Of a stretch of DNA of 9,537 nt, positions 1 to 6,260 are shown one piece after another (within the stretch, counting starts at the first letter, position 1; the number at the start of each line of letters is the position of its first letter). The notes under the pieces are model-generated. The model was not told the origin of the DNA. It did not search any database and was given only the letters and a program-made list of their open reading frames with translations. The position numbers were made by a program, and so were the translations under genes. The DNA comes from Candidatus Benthicola azotiphorus (GTDB lineage Bacteria; Gemmatimonadota; Gemmatimonadetes; Palauibacterales; Palauibacteraceae): assembly GCA_947581745.1 (NCBI GenBank), contig CANPVW010000236.1, forward strand, positions 1 through 9,537. Reading direction: 5' to 3'.

Positions 1-1
1 G

Positions 2-37
2 AGCGATCCGATCGAGAACTGGGAAGGCATGGGGTAA
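2..37 (+). CDS. C-terminal end of an unidentified upstream gene (partial)
   Basis: A frame open from the left edge reads SDPIENWEGMG and stops at TAA (35-37). The stop overlaps the AAGGAG ribosome site of the methyltransferase gene that starts at 44, the tight packing expected inside an operon. Only eleven residues are visible, so no family can be named. A competing frame open to the edge stops at 48-50, inside the next gene, and cannot be excluded. The choice rests only on the neat junction. Confidence 0.35.
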   Translation, partial: SDPIENWEGMG

Positions 38-43
38 GGAGCC

Positions 44-817
44 ATGGTAAGTCCGGATTCGGCCGCCCACGGAGAATCGTGGCACGACGACGATGCGTTC
101 TGGGTGGCCGTATCGGCATCCATGTTCTCGGATGAAGCCTGGAGCACGGCAGCATCGGAATCCCGCCACCTGGCGAAGTTGCTCGGCCTCGGGCCCGGCG
201 CCTCGATCCTCGATCTCGGATGCGGGCCGGGGCGCTATGCTCTGCCGCTGGCCGGTCTCGGGTATGCCGTCACGGGCGTGGACCGTACGGGGCCGTATCT
301 GGCCGAAGCACGGCGCCGTGCGGAGGCGGTGGGCCTGGATTTGGATCTCGTGCAGGCGGACATGCGGGAATACCGGAACCCGGCAGCGCATGATGCCGCG
401 ATCAGCATGCTGACGTCGTTCGGTTACTTCGAGGATCCGGGAGACGACCTTCAGGTGCTCCGAAACGTCCTCGACAGCCTGAAGCCGGGCGGTGTGCTCC
501 TGATCGACACGCTGGGGAAAGAGATCCTCGGTCGGATCTTTCAGGCGCGGGACTGGAAGCGGGTGGGGGACGAGCTCTGGCTCTTCGAGCGTCATCCGGT
601 CCGGGCATGGTCGTGGATGCAGAACACGTGGACCCGGGTGAGTGACGGCGCCGTGGAAACGTTCGACTTCGGACACCGGCTGTTTTCGGCCGTGGAGCTG
701 TCCAGCATGGCGAAGGGTGCCGGCTTCTCGGATACGATCGCGTACGGCGACCTCGAGGGTGCGCCGTACGACGAAGAGGCAAAGCGCCTCGTGCTGCTCG
801 CCCGGAAGACGGCCTGA
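44..817 (+). CDS. Class I SAM-dependent methyltransferase, substrate unknown
   Basis: This 257-residue protein is a soluble Rossmann-fold methyltransferase that should transfer a methyl group from S-adenosylmethionine. Motif I is ILDLGCGPG (about residues 55-63). The acidic residue ending strand 2 is D80 in VTGVD, a further SAM-pocket acid is D106 in QADM, and the post-core motif is LKPGGVLLIDT (about 146-156). The N-terminal WHDDDAFW segment and the C-terminal half resemble general methyltransferase domain 25/11 proteins, whose substrates vary widely. The ATG at 44 is preceded by AAGGAG (36-41) at a short spacing of two bases. The stop lies only 7 bases before the GTG of the acetyltransferase at 825, so the two are probably co-transcribed. 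Methyltransferase activity is a firm call; the substrate cannot be told from sequence. Confidence 0.9.
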   Translation: MVSPDSAAHGESWHDDDAFWVAVSASMFSDEAWSTAASESRHLAKLLGLGPGASILDLGCGPGRYALPLAGLGYAVTGVDRTGPYLAEARRRAEAVGLDLDLVQADMREYRNPAAHDAAISMLTSFGYFEDPGDDLQVLRNVLDSLKPGGVLLIDTLGKEILGRIFQARDWKRVGDELWLFERHPVRAWSWMQNTWTRVSDGAVETFDFGHRLFSAVELSSMAKGAGFSDTIAYGDLEGAPYDEEAKRLVLLARKTA

Positions 818-824
818 GGCACTC

Positions 825-1343
825 GTGGACATCGAGACTCCCCGGCTCCGGCTTCGAGCCCTGCGTGAGGACGATACCGGAGTCCTGGCGCGAATCTTCT
901 CGGACCCGGCCGTCGTGCGCTACTCCGGCGGGCGCTCCCCTACCGTCGAGGAAGTGCGGGACGGCATCCGCAAGCACATTTCGTCGCACTACTCGGATCA
1001 CGGCTTCGGCCTGCTGGCGGCGGAGCTCAGGGAAACGGAAGAGGTAGTGGGGCGTGTGGGCTTCCTGACGACCGAAATCGACGAGTCGGCGGACGCGGAG
1101 CTTCACTATCACCTCGCGCCTGGCGCGTGGGGGAACGGTCTGGCCACCGAGGCAGTCCGCGCCGTGCTCGACTGGGGGTTCGGTGACCGTCACCTGTCGC
1201 GGGTGATCGCGGCGATCCACCCCGACAACCACGCCTCCCGGCGGGTGGCAGAAAAATGCGGTCTCACGTACTGGAGGGAGGTCGAGCTTCCGGGCGCCGG
1301 GACCTTCCAGGTCTACGAGGTCCGCCCGCCCGCCGGGCGTTGA
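825..1343 (+). CDS. GNAT N-acetyltransferase, RimJ/RimL type
   Basis: This 172-residue protein should move an acetyl group from acetyl-CoA to an amine. It opens with ETPRLRLRALREDD, the typical start of the RimJ/RimL branch (Acetyltransf_3). The pyrophosphate-binding loop is AWGNGLATEA (about 101-110). The late motif NHASRRVAEKCGL (about 135-147) carries the usual Asn and Ser before the C-terminal strand. The start is taken as GTG at 825: the frame is open further upstream, but that part lies inside the methyltransferase gene, GAGG (816-819) sits 5 bases ahead, and the family begins here. It follows the methyltransferase by 7 bases. Its last 31 bases overlap the end of the radical SAM gene on the other strand. 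Members acetylate ribosomal proteins, amino acids or antibiotics; the target here is unknown. Confidence 0.88.
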   Translation: MDIETPRLRLRALREDDTGVLARIFSDPAVVRYSGGRSPTVEEVRDGIRKHISSHYSDHGFGLLAAELRETEEVVGRVGFLTTEIDESADAELHYHLAPGAWGNGLATEAVRAVLDWGFGDRHLSRVIAAIHPDNHASRRVAEKCGLTYWREVELPGAGTFQVYEVRPPAGR

Positions 1344-2452
1344 GCATCCGCCCGGGCCGCGTAGTCGTGCATGGAGACCGGTAGGCGTCGCGCTCCCCAG
1401 CGGCCCGGTCGATCCTCGAACACCCCGGCGCACACGGTCCCACAGGCCGCGCAGCGGCCCCCGTCCTCGAGAGTCCAGGAGGTCAGCGCGTATCCGTCGC
1501 GTCCTATGAGGACGGACCCGCACGTCGCGCACCTGGTGGTCTGGCCGTCCGGATCGAACACGTTGCCCGTGTAGGCGAAACGGATCCCGTTCCCGAGAGC
1601 GATCTCGCGCGCGCTGTGCAGCGTGGCCGGCGGCGTGCGAGGCACGTGCCGCATGCGCCAGTCGGGGTGAAACGCGGTGAAGTGGAGCGGCACGTCCGGT
1701 CCCAGCTCGTCGAGCACCCAGCGGGTCAGCTCGTGAAGCTCCTCCTCCGAATCGTTCTCGCCGGGGATCAGCAGAGTCGTGATCTCGAGCCAGGTGTCGG
1801 TCTCGTGCCGAATGTAGCGGAGCGTGTCCAGGACCGGACCCAGTCGCCCCGCGGCCAGCTTCCGGTAGAACCGGTCGGTGAAGCCCTTGAGGTCCACGTT
1901 GGCCGCGTCCATCCAGCGATAGAACTCGGCGCGCGGTGCCTCACGCACGTAGCCCGCCGTGACGGCCACGGTGCGGATCCCGCGGTCCCGACACGCCGCG
2001 GCCACGTCGATCGCGTACTCGTGGAACACGACCGGATCATTGTACGTGAAGGCGACGGATCGGCAGCCGAGGTCGCCGGCCGCATCGGCGATCGCCTCCG
2101 GGCTGGCCGATTCCGCGAGGGTCTGGAGCTCGCGCGACTTGCTGATGTGCCAGTTCTGGCAGAACGAGCACGTCAGGTTGCAGCCCGCCGTTCCGAACGA
2201 GAGTACGGCCGTCCCGGGGAGAAAGTGGTTCAGCGGCTTCTTCTCTATCGGGTCCACGCAGAAGCCGCTGGACCGCCCGTACGTGGTGAGCACGATCCGC
2301 CCGCCCAGGTTGGCGCGCACGAAGCAGAGACCCCGCTGTCCCTCGCGCAGCTGACACAGTCTCGGGCACAGGTCGCATCGTATCCGCCCGTCCGCCAGGC
2401 GGGTCCAGAACCGGGTCTCGAATACGTGTGCCGGATCGATCGGTACGTCCAT
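1313..2452 (-). CDS. amrS: AmmeMemoRadiSam system radical SAM enzyme (AmrS-like)
   Basis: A 379-residue radical SAM protein, probably cytosolic and oxygen-sensitive. The 4Fe-4S/SAM motif is CxxxCxxC (C91, C95, C98 in CNLTCSFCQNWHIS). Before it comes a Cys-rich N-terminus (C26, C29, C33, C43 in CDLCPRLCQLREGQRGLCF) that is diagnostic of the family. It is followed by DPIEKKPLNHFLPG (68-80), the TYNDP motif (136-140) and the VDLKGF motif (187-191). A C-terminal CxxC pair (C308/C311, C334/C337) suggests a zinc-ribbon-like end. In other genomes this enzyme accompanies AMMECR1 and Memo proteins; neither is in this window, and its reaction is not securely established as far as I know. ATG at 2452 is preferred over an upstream GTG at 2488 because family homology starts near DPAHVFETRFW. 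The tail overlaps the acetyltransferase gene by 31 bases. The first gene to its right (2596) is divergent. Confidence 0.9.
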   Translation of the reverse strand: MDVPIDPAHVFETRFWTRLADGRIRCDLCPRLCQLREGQRGLCFVRANLGGRIVLTTYGRSSGFCVDPIEKKPLNHFLPGTAVLSFGTAGCNLTCSFCQNWHISKSRELQTLAESASPEAIADAAGDLGCRSVAFTYNDPVVFHEYAIDVAAACRDRGIRTVAVTAGYVREAPRAEFYRWMDAANVDLKGFTDRFYRKLAAGRLGPVLDTLRYIRHETDTWLEITTLLIPGENDSEEELHELTRWVLDELGPDVPLHFTAFHPDWRMRHVPRTPPATLHSAREIALGNGIRFAYTGNVFDPDGQTTRCATCGSVLIGRDGYALTSWTLEDGGRCAACGTVCAGVFEDRPGRWGARRLPVSMHDYAARADAQRPAGGRTS

Positions 2453-2595
2453 GGTCTCACCCCGTATCAGTACACCCGAACCTAACACGAGTGCGCCGAT
2501 CGGGCCTCTGTTGGGACCGGCGACGGTGTGCGAACATTAGCGAGCCTCCGGACGCAGGGGGGCGAGAGGCACCAACCGCTGAGAGAGAATCGAAG
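2453..2595. promoter_or_regulatory. Divergent intergenic region between the radical SAM and GNAT genes
   Basis: These 143 bases separate two divergent genes and must hold promoters for both. On the plus strand a weak pair, TTGGGA (2511-2516) and CATTAG (2535-2540), is separated by 18 bases. On the minus strand I see no convincing pair. The purine run GAGAGAGAATCGAAG (2581-2595) directly before the ATG at 2596 serves as the ribosome site. No clear dyad or riboswitch-like structure was seen. Confidence 0.4.
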
Positions 2596-3054
2596 ATGAG
2601 CACCGCACCAGGTGAGATCCGGATCCGGGCCGCGATACCGGACGACGCAGAAGCCATCGCCAGACTGTCCGGTGAGCTCGGGTATCCCACGACCGCGTCT
2701 GATGCGCGGCGCCGCCTGTTCGACATCAAGACCGCGGAACACCACGCGGTGATGGTCGCCGAGGACGAGGCAGGGTCGGTCGTCGGGTGGATCCATGTCT
2801 TCCGCTCTCCGCGCCTGGGGGGCGAGCCGTTCGCCGAGCTGGGCGGACTCGTAGTGACGGAGGGCCTGCGGGGGCACGGGATCGGAAGCCGGCTCGTAGC
2901 CGAGGCGGAGAGCTGGGCCTTGGGTCAGGGAATCGCGACGCTTCGAATTCGCACGCGCACCACCCGCAACGACGCACGCCTGTTCTACGAGGACCTGGGC
3001 TTCGTCCTCACCAAGACCCAGGTTGTGTTCGAGCGACAGCTGCTCGAGGATTGA
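2596..3054 (+). CDS. GNAT N-acetyltransferase (Acetyltransf_1 type)
   Basis: A compact 152-residue acetyltransferase close to the minimal GNAT length. It begins IRIRAAIPDDAEAIARLSGELGYP, typical of single-domain GNATs, and carries the motif A strand ELGGLVV (81-87). The acetyl-CoA loop LRGHGIGSRL (91-100) is a perfect R/Q-x-x-G-x-G/A. The C-terminal segment TRNDARLFYEDLGF (123-136) carries the conserved Asn and the Tyr (Y131) that often acts as general acid. ATG at 2596 is preferred over a longer open frame because the upstream part has no GNAT similarity and a GA-rich ribosome site lies just before it. It is unrelated in branch to the acetyltransferase at 825. The substrate is unknown. Confidence 0.9.
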   Translation: MSTAPGEIRIRAAIPDDAEAIARLSGELGYPTTASDARRRLFDIKTAEHHAVMVAEDEAGSVVGWIHVFRSPRLGGEPFAELGGLVVTEGLRGHGIGSRLVAEAESWALGQGIATLRIRTRTTRNDARLFYEDLGFVLTKTQVVFERQLLED

Positions 3055-3071
3055 TCACCGCCGCGGACGCC

Positions 3072-3100
3072 TTGTACGCGCCGAATGTTCGGTTTATCTT
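3072..3100 (+). promoter_or_regulatory. Candidate sigma-70-type promoter for the Cdd1-like gene
   Basis: TTGTAC (3072-3077) and TATCTT (3095-3100) are separated by exactly 17 bases, in a locally AT-rich patch just before the gene at 3129. The match is 3 of 6 at -35 and 4 of 6 at -10, so this is a modest prediction supported mainly by spacing and position. Confidence 0.4.
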
Positions 3101-3128
3101 CGGTTCACACCCGAACTGGAGGGCGCAG

Positions 3129-3404
3129 ATGCCGAGTCGGCCACAGACGGACTTGCAGACCATTCCGGGCGTCGGACCGGCCACCGAGAACGATCTCCTC
3201 GACCTCGGGATCCGCTCGGTCCCCGAGTTGCGCGGGCGGAACCCCGACGGCATGTACGACGACCTGTGCCGCCTGCGTGGGGAGCGGATGGATCCGTGCG
3301 TCAAGTACGTCTTCCGGTGTGCCGTGTACTTTGCGTCGAACGAGGTGCACGAACCCGCTCTACTCCAGTGGTGGAACTGGAAGGAGCTTCCCCCCGGAGC
3401 CTGA
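3129..3404 (+). CDS. Helix-hairpin-helix protein, Cdd1 / 'mitomycin resistance' family
   Basis: A 91-residue protein of the Cdd1 family (Pfam 'Pathogenicity locus'). It opens with a helix-hairpin-helix, IPGVGPATENDLLDLGI (12-28), the fold that grips the DNA backbone non-specifically. The family signature follows: DLCRLRGERMDPCVKYVFRC (45-64) with C47, C57 and C64, and the C-terminal WWNWKE (81-86). Homologues are often annotated as mitomycin resistance proteins, but a molecular function is not established to my knowledge. DNA binding is inferred from the HhH. The ATG at 3129 has a strong ribosome site, GGAGGG (3118-3123), 5 bases upstream, so the longer upstream frame is not used. It follows the acetyltransferase by 74 bases and may have its own promoter. 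It converges on the FAD oxidase gene. Confidence 0.88.
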   Translation: MPSRPQTDLQTIPGVGPATENDLLDLGIRSVPELRGRNPDGMYDDLCRLRGERMDPCVKYVFRCAVYFASNEVHEPALLQWWNWKELPPGA

Positions 3405-3427
3405 TGACCCCGGGGGGGACCGCCGTC

Positions 3428-3457
3428 ATTCTCCCTATCCCCGACGTGAGGGGGAAT
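3428..3457. terminator. Hairpin between convergent genes, possible two-way terminator
   Basis: ATTCTCCC (3428-3435) pairs with GGGGGAAT (3450-3457) as an eight-pair stem including one G-U pair, with a 14-base loop; a shorter alternative is TCCCC/GGGGA. It lies just outside the stops of the two convergent genes (3404 and 3458). There is no T-run on either side, so it is not a classical intrinsic terminator. Confidence 0.3.
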
Positions 3458-4879
3458 TCAGGGACGGACGTTCAGATTGGTGCGGAACACGTTGCGCGGG
3501 TCGTACTTCGCCTTCAGCTGCCGGAGCTTCTCGTAGTTCGCGCCGTAGGCCGCGGTCACCCGTGCGGCGTCCTCGGCTTCACTCACGAAGTTGAGATACA
3601 CTCCACCGGTCGAGAAGCCGGCGGTGGCATCGAAGAACTCGCGGGCCCATCCCACGCATCGCGCGTCGTCGGCAGCGTCCTCCCAGCGGGTGTGCACGTT
3701 CATGACGAAGGCGGCGTCCCGGTGGGGATATGCCGCGGAGTCCGCGGGGATTCTCGAAGACTCGCCGCCGACCTGGGCGATGAAGATCTCGGACTGCGGA
3801 CTCGGCAGACTCGCCGCGTACTCGAGGACCGTATCGACGAGCCCGTCGGAGATCGAGGCGAAGTTGTGTGATTTCCAGTAATTACGGGATCCCGGCGTGA
3901 GCAGCGGGTCGAACGCCTGCTGGAAGCCGGCGAACGGTATCACGCCGATGTGCTCGCCGTGTGGATTCCCGTACGAGCGGATCGCGGCCAGCTCCCGTTC
4001 GCCTTCCGCCGGGTCGCCCGCGTAGACGAACGCCAGCACCACGACCTTCGTTCCGTGGACCTCCTCGGGCAGGAAGGGCAGGGGCGGCGCATCCCTGAGC
4101 ACCGCCCACATGGTCATGTCGTCCGATGCGCCAGCCACGAATCCGCGCAAAGTTTCGAGAACGCCCCGGCCGTCCGTGAACGGGTGCACGATCAGCCCGC
4201 ACAGCAGGTCGGGCCCCGCGTCGTTCAGACGGAACTCGAAAGACGTCACGATGCCGAAATTGCCGCCGCCGCCCTTGAGACCCCAGAACAGGTCCGCGTT
4301 CTCGTCATCGCTCGCCGTCAGCTCCCGGCCGTCCGCGGTGACGACATCCGCCGAGATGAGGCTGTCGATCGTCAAGCCGTGCTTTCGGCTCAACCAGCCG
4401 AAGCCCCCGCCGAGCGTGAGGCCGGCGATTCCGGTGGTGGAGTTGATTCCCACCGGAATCGCCCGTCCGTGCGGAAGCGTGGCCCCATCCAGGTCCCCCA
4501 GCGTGGCCCCGGGCTGGACGCGGACCGTTCCGGCGTCGAGGTCGACGTCCACCGCTCGCATCTGCGACAGGTCGATCGTGAGGCCGCCCTCACAGAGCGC
4601 ACTGCCCGCGATGTTGTGCCCGGCGCCCTTCACTGAGAACAGCAGACCGTGATCGGTGGCGAAGTCGAGACTCCGCTTCACGTCCGCCGCGCTCGCACAT
4701 CTCGCGATCAGGGCCGGCCGCTTCGAGATCATCGCGTTCCACACGGCTCGGGCTTCCTCGTACCCCGGATCGTCCCGCCCGACCAGAGAGCCCTCCAGGC
4801 CGGCGGCGAAGGAACTCAGGGTTTGCGCATCGACTTCCACCTGTCCGCCTGCCAGTGCGGCGATTGAAACGGCGGGCAT
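3458..4879 (-). CDS. FAD-linked oxidase, berberine-bridge-enzyme type
   Basis: A 473-residue flavoenzyme of the VAO/PCMH superfamily that should oxidise a small alcohol, sugar or secondary metabolite using O2. The FAD-binding domain holds SVKGAGHNIAG (about 82-92), where H88 is the expected covalent FAD attachment residue. It also holds GINSTTGIAGLTLGGGFGWL (144-163), the second flavin loop. The bicovalent BBE members have a Cys in that loop; here the site is occupied by Asn/Ser, so attachment through His alone is predicted. The C-terminal BBE domain ends in NYEKLRQLKAKYDPRNVFRTN, the classical closure of the family. The ATG at 4879 has an excellent ribosome site, GGAGG (4885-4889), 5 bases upstream, so a 33-codon longer GTG form is rejected. 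No signal peptide is evident. It lies downstream of the O-methyltransferase on the same strand, 178 bases away, with its own likely promoter. Confidence 0.92.
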   Translation of the reverse strand: MPAVSIAALAGGQVEVDAQTLSSFAAGLEGSLVGRDDPGYEEARAVWNAMISKRPALIARCASAADVKRSLDFATDHGLLFSVKGAGHNIAGSALCEGGLTIDLSQMRAVDVDLDAGTVRVQPGATLGDLDGATLPHGRAIPVGINSTTGIAGLTLGGGFGWLSRKHGLTIDSLISADVVTADGRELTASDDENADLFWGLKGGGGNFGIVTSFEFRLNDAGPDLLCGLIVHPFTDGRGVLETLRGFVAGASDDMTMWAVLRDAPPLPFLPEEVHGTKVVVLAFVYAGDPAEGERELAAIRSYGNPHGEHIGVIPFAGFQQAFDPLLTPGSRNYWKSHNFASISDGLVDTVLEYAASLPSPQSEIFIAQVGGESSRIPADSAAYPHRDAAFVMNVHTRWEDAADDARCVGWAREFFDATAGFSTGGVYLNFVSEAEDAARVTAAYGANYEKLRQLKAKYDPRNVFRTNLNVRP

Positions 4880-4992
4880 CGTCACCTCCAGTGAGTCGTT
4901 GGATGTTCGTGTCGCACCTCGAGGGCGGCCCGCGGCAGCGTCACGCCCTGCGGCCGCCGAACGCCCGATCGTCCCCACCTCTGAAGCGGGGG

Positions 4993-5009
4993 GTCCTCAT
5001 AGAGAGGAC
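4993..5009. promoter_or_regulatory. Perfect inverted repeat in the leader of the FAD oxidase gene
   Basis: GTCCTC (4993-4998) and GAGGAC (5004-5009) are perfect complements around a 5-base centre. The dyad covers the place where a -10 box would fall for the TTGACA box at 5024-5029, so it could be a repressor operator. A transcript hairpin is the alternative. No regulator gene is adjacent. Confidence 0.4.
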
Positions 5010-5029
5010 AAACGGAGGCCAGGTGTCAA
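4998..5029 (-). promoter_or_regulatory. Candidate promoter of the FAD oxidase gene
   Basis: On the minus strand a perfect TTGACA occupies 5029 to 5024. The best -10-like match downstream is only TCTATG (5003 to 4998), at a long 20-base spacing, so the -10 is weak. If used, it gives a leader of roughly 110 bases before the ATG at 4879. The rest of the 178-base gap holds no gene that I can support. Confidence 0.4.
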
Positions 5030-5057
5030 GCCTCGGCGGGTCGGACGGTGCCCCGGG

Positions 5058-5732
5058 TCAGGCTCCCTCGGGGCGGCGCCGGATCAGCGTCAGTCCGTCC
5101 GCGATCGAAAGCAGCACGCACTCGGTCCGGGGGTCCGCCGCGACGTGCTCGTTGAACGCCCGCACGGCCCTCGTCGCCTCGTCGCCGGCCGAGGGGTCAG
5201 TGACCTTTCCTTCCCACAGGGTGTTGTCCGCGAGTATGAGCCCGTTCGGCCGCACACGGGGCAGCAGGGACTCGTAGTACTCGATATACGATTCCTTGTC
5301 GGCGTCGATGAAGGCCAGGTCGAACGTAGCCGTGTCGGGCAGCGCGGCCAGGGTCTCGAGAGCCGGACCGATCCGCAGATCGATACGGTCTTCGACGCCG
5401 GCTGCCTTCCACGCCTGGCGCGCGATCGCCGTCCATTCCTCGCTGACGTCGCACGCGACGAGCCTGCCTTCCGGACCCAGGCCTCGGGCGATGGCGAGCG
5501 CCGAGTATCCGGTAAAGGTGCCTATCTCCACCGCACGTCGGACCCCCATCGAGCGCGTAAGAAAAGTCATGAACACGGCCTGGGGATGTGAGATCTGCAT
5601 TCGGCGCCGATCGCCCAAGTCGTCCGTGCGCGCGACCAGTTGGCGTTGGACAGCGTCCGGCTCTGCAGTGTGCGCCAATACGTAGTCGTACAGCGTGTCG
5701 TTCAGGGACAGGTACTTTCGATACACGGACAC
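5058..5732 (-). CDS. Metal-dependent O-methyltransferase, caffeoyl-CoA OMT family
   Basis: A 224-residue class I methyltransferase of the Methyltransf_3 family (catechol or caffeoyl-CoA type), the usual length. Motif I is VEIGTFTGYS (68-77), the SAM ribose acid is D95 in VACD, and the divalent metal ligands are D143 in FIDADK and D169-N170 in ILADNTLW. The N-terminal RMQISHPQ (44-51) matches the family's cofactor-proximal segment. The start is GTG at 5732, supported by AGAGGAA (5741-5747) 8 bases upstream; a second GTG two codons later is the only close rival. Bacterial members methylate catechols and other vicinal-hydroxyl small molecules. The same-strand FAD oxidase downstream could act on the same class of compounds, but the 178-base gap with its own promoter-like box weakens that link. 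A cupin gene is divergent. Confidence 0.92.
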   Translation of the reverse strand: MSVYRKYLSLNDTLYDYVLAHTAEPDAVQRQLVARTDDLGDRRRMQISHPQAVFMTFLTRSMGVRRAVEIGTFTGYSALAIARGLGPEGRLVACDVSEEWTAIARQAWKAAGVEDRIDLRIGPALETLAALPDTATFDLAFIDADKESYIEYYESLLPRVRPNGLILADNTLWEGKVTDPSAGDEATRAVRAFNEHVAADPRTECVLLSIADGLTLIRRRPEGA

Positions 5733-5767
5733 CTCGTGGCTTCCTCTCGTTCAGGATCGTTGCCCGG

Positions 5768-5783
5768 GCGCCCATCGGGGCGC
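5768..5783. promoter_or_regulatory. Inverted repeat in the divergent OMT-cupin region, first of two
   Basis: GCGCCC (5768-5773) and GGGCGC (5778-5783) are perfect complements around ATCG. It lies in the 107-base region between two divergent genes, so it could be an operator acting on both, although such GC dyads arise easily in this base composition. I saw no convincing -35/-10 pair in the region. Confidence 0.3.
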
Positions 5784-5800
5784 ACAGTGCTTCTACACAA

Positions 5801-5815
5801 GCCGCCGATGGCGGC
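5801..5815. promoter_or_regulatory. Inverted repeat before the cupin gene, second of two
   Basis: GCCGCC (5801-5806) and GGCGGC (5810-5815) are perfect complements around GAT, 24 bases before the cupin ATG. It sits just ahead of the ribosome site and could be a transcript hairpin or an operator half of the divergent region. Confidence 0.3.
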
Positions 5816-5839
5816 CGGGTCAAGGAAGGGGACGAGCGC

Positions 5840-6205
5840 ATGCTGGACAAGGTGAATCTGAGTGACCGGATGGCCCGCATTCCCGACTGCTGGCACCCGC
5901 GGATCGTCGGCGAGCTCAACGGCCAGCACGTCAAGCTGGTGCGATTGCAGGGAGAATTCGTCTGGCACGCCCACGCGGAGGAGGACGAGTTGTTCCTGGT
6001 ACTGGACGGAACGCTTCGCATGGAGCTTCGCGATGGAGCCGTAGAGATCGAGCCGGGGGAGTTTCTGATCGTCCCGCGCGGCGTCGAGCACCGGCCTGTC
6101 GCGGAGCGCGAGGTCCGGGTGCTGCTCTTCGAGCCGGCTGGCACGCTGAACACGGGCGATGCCGTCGATCCCCGCACCGTCGCGGATCCGGAATGGCTGC
6201 CGTGA
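5840..6205 (+). CDS. Small single-domain cupin protein
   Basis: A 121-residue mono-cupin. Cupin motif 1 is GEFVWHAHAEEDELFLVLDG (38-57), giving metal ligands H43, H45 and E50. Motif 2 is PGEFLIVPRGVEH (72-84), giving H84. All four ligands are intact, so a bound divalent metal is expected. After the barrel comes EPAGTLNTGDAVDPRTVADP, a tail shared by many small unassigned cupins. The ATG at 5840 follows the purine run AAGGAAGGGGA (5822-5832) at about 7 bases; the longer upstream frame overlaps the divergent gene and has no cupin similarity. Its role may be a small isomerase, dioxygenase or ligand-binding protein; sequence alone does not decide. It is divergent from the O-methyltransferase and lies 55 bases before the Ada gene. 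Confidence 0.88.
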   Translation: MLDKVNLSDRMARIPDCWHPRIVGELNGQHVKLVRLQGEFVWHAHAEEDELFLVLDGTLRMELRDGAVEIEPGEFLIVPRGVEHRPVAEREVRVLLFEPAGTLNTGDAVDPRTVADPEWLP

Positions 6206-6211
6206 CGCTCC

Positions 6212-6228
6212 GAATTCGATGCGAATTC
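6212..6228. promoter_or_regulatory. Perfect 7-3-7 dyad upstream of ada, candidate operator
   Basis: GAATTCG (6212-6218) and CGAATTC (6222-6228) are perfect complements around ATG. The dyad is AT-richer than its surroundings and ends 32 bases before the Ada start. It contains AATT followed by a GCGAA element, loosely like the AATT...GCAA Ada site of Escherichia coli, but the spacing and last bases differ, so autoregulation by Ada is only a suggestion. Confidence 0.4.
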
Positions 6229-6260
6229 TTCGGTAGCACGAGCCGTGCACGGAGGCGATC

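Noticed and set aside
402..1532. 376-codon open frame on the minus strand
   Set aside because: It lies antisense to the methyltransferase and acetyltransferase genes, is Arg/Pro-rich and has no family motif; it is a shadow of high-GC codon use.
1616..2485. 289-codon plus-strand frame
   Set aside because: Antisense shadow of the radical SAM gene, which has clear conserved motifs.
3405..3420. CCCCGGGG-containing run after the Cdd1-like gene as a terminator
   Set aside because: The palindrome has no loop and no T-run; the hairpin at 3428-3457 is the better candidate.
3023..3871. 282-codon plus-strand frame crossing the convergent junction
   Set aside because: It spans the Cdd1-like gene in another frame and the antisense of the FAD oxidase, with no protein similarity.
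4880..4978. Longer GTG start of the FAD oxidase
   Set aside because: The extra 33 residues are Arg/Ala-rich with no signal peptide, and the ATG at 4879 has a near-ideal ribosome site.
5197..6177. 326-codon minus-strand frame
   Set aside because: It crosses the O-methyltransferase gene out of frame and the antisense of the cupin gene; Ser/Arg-rich and unlike any family.
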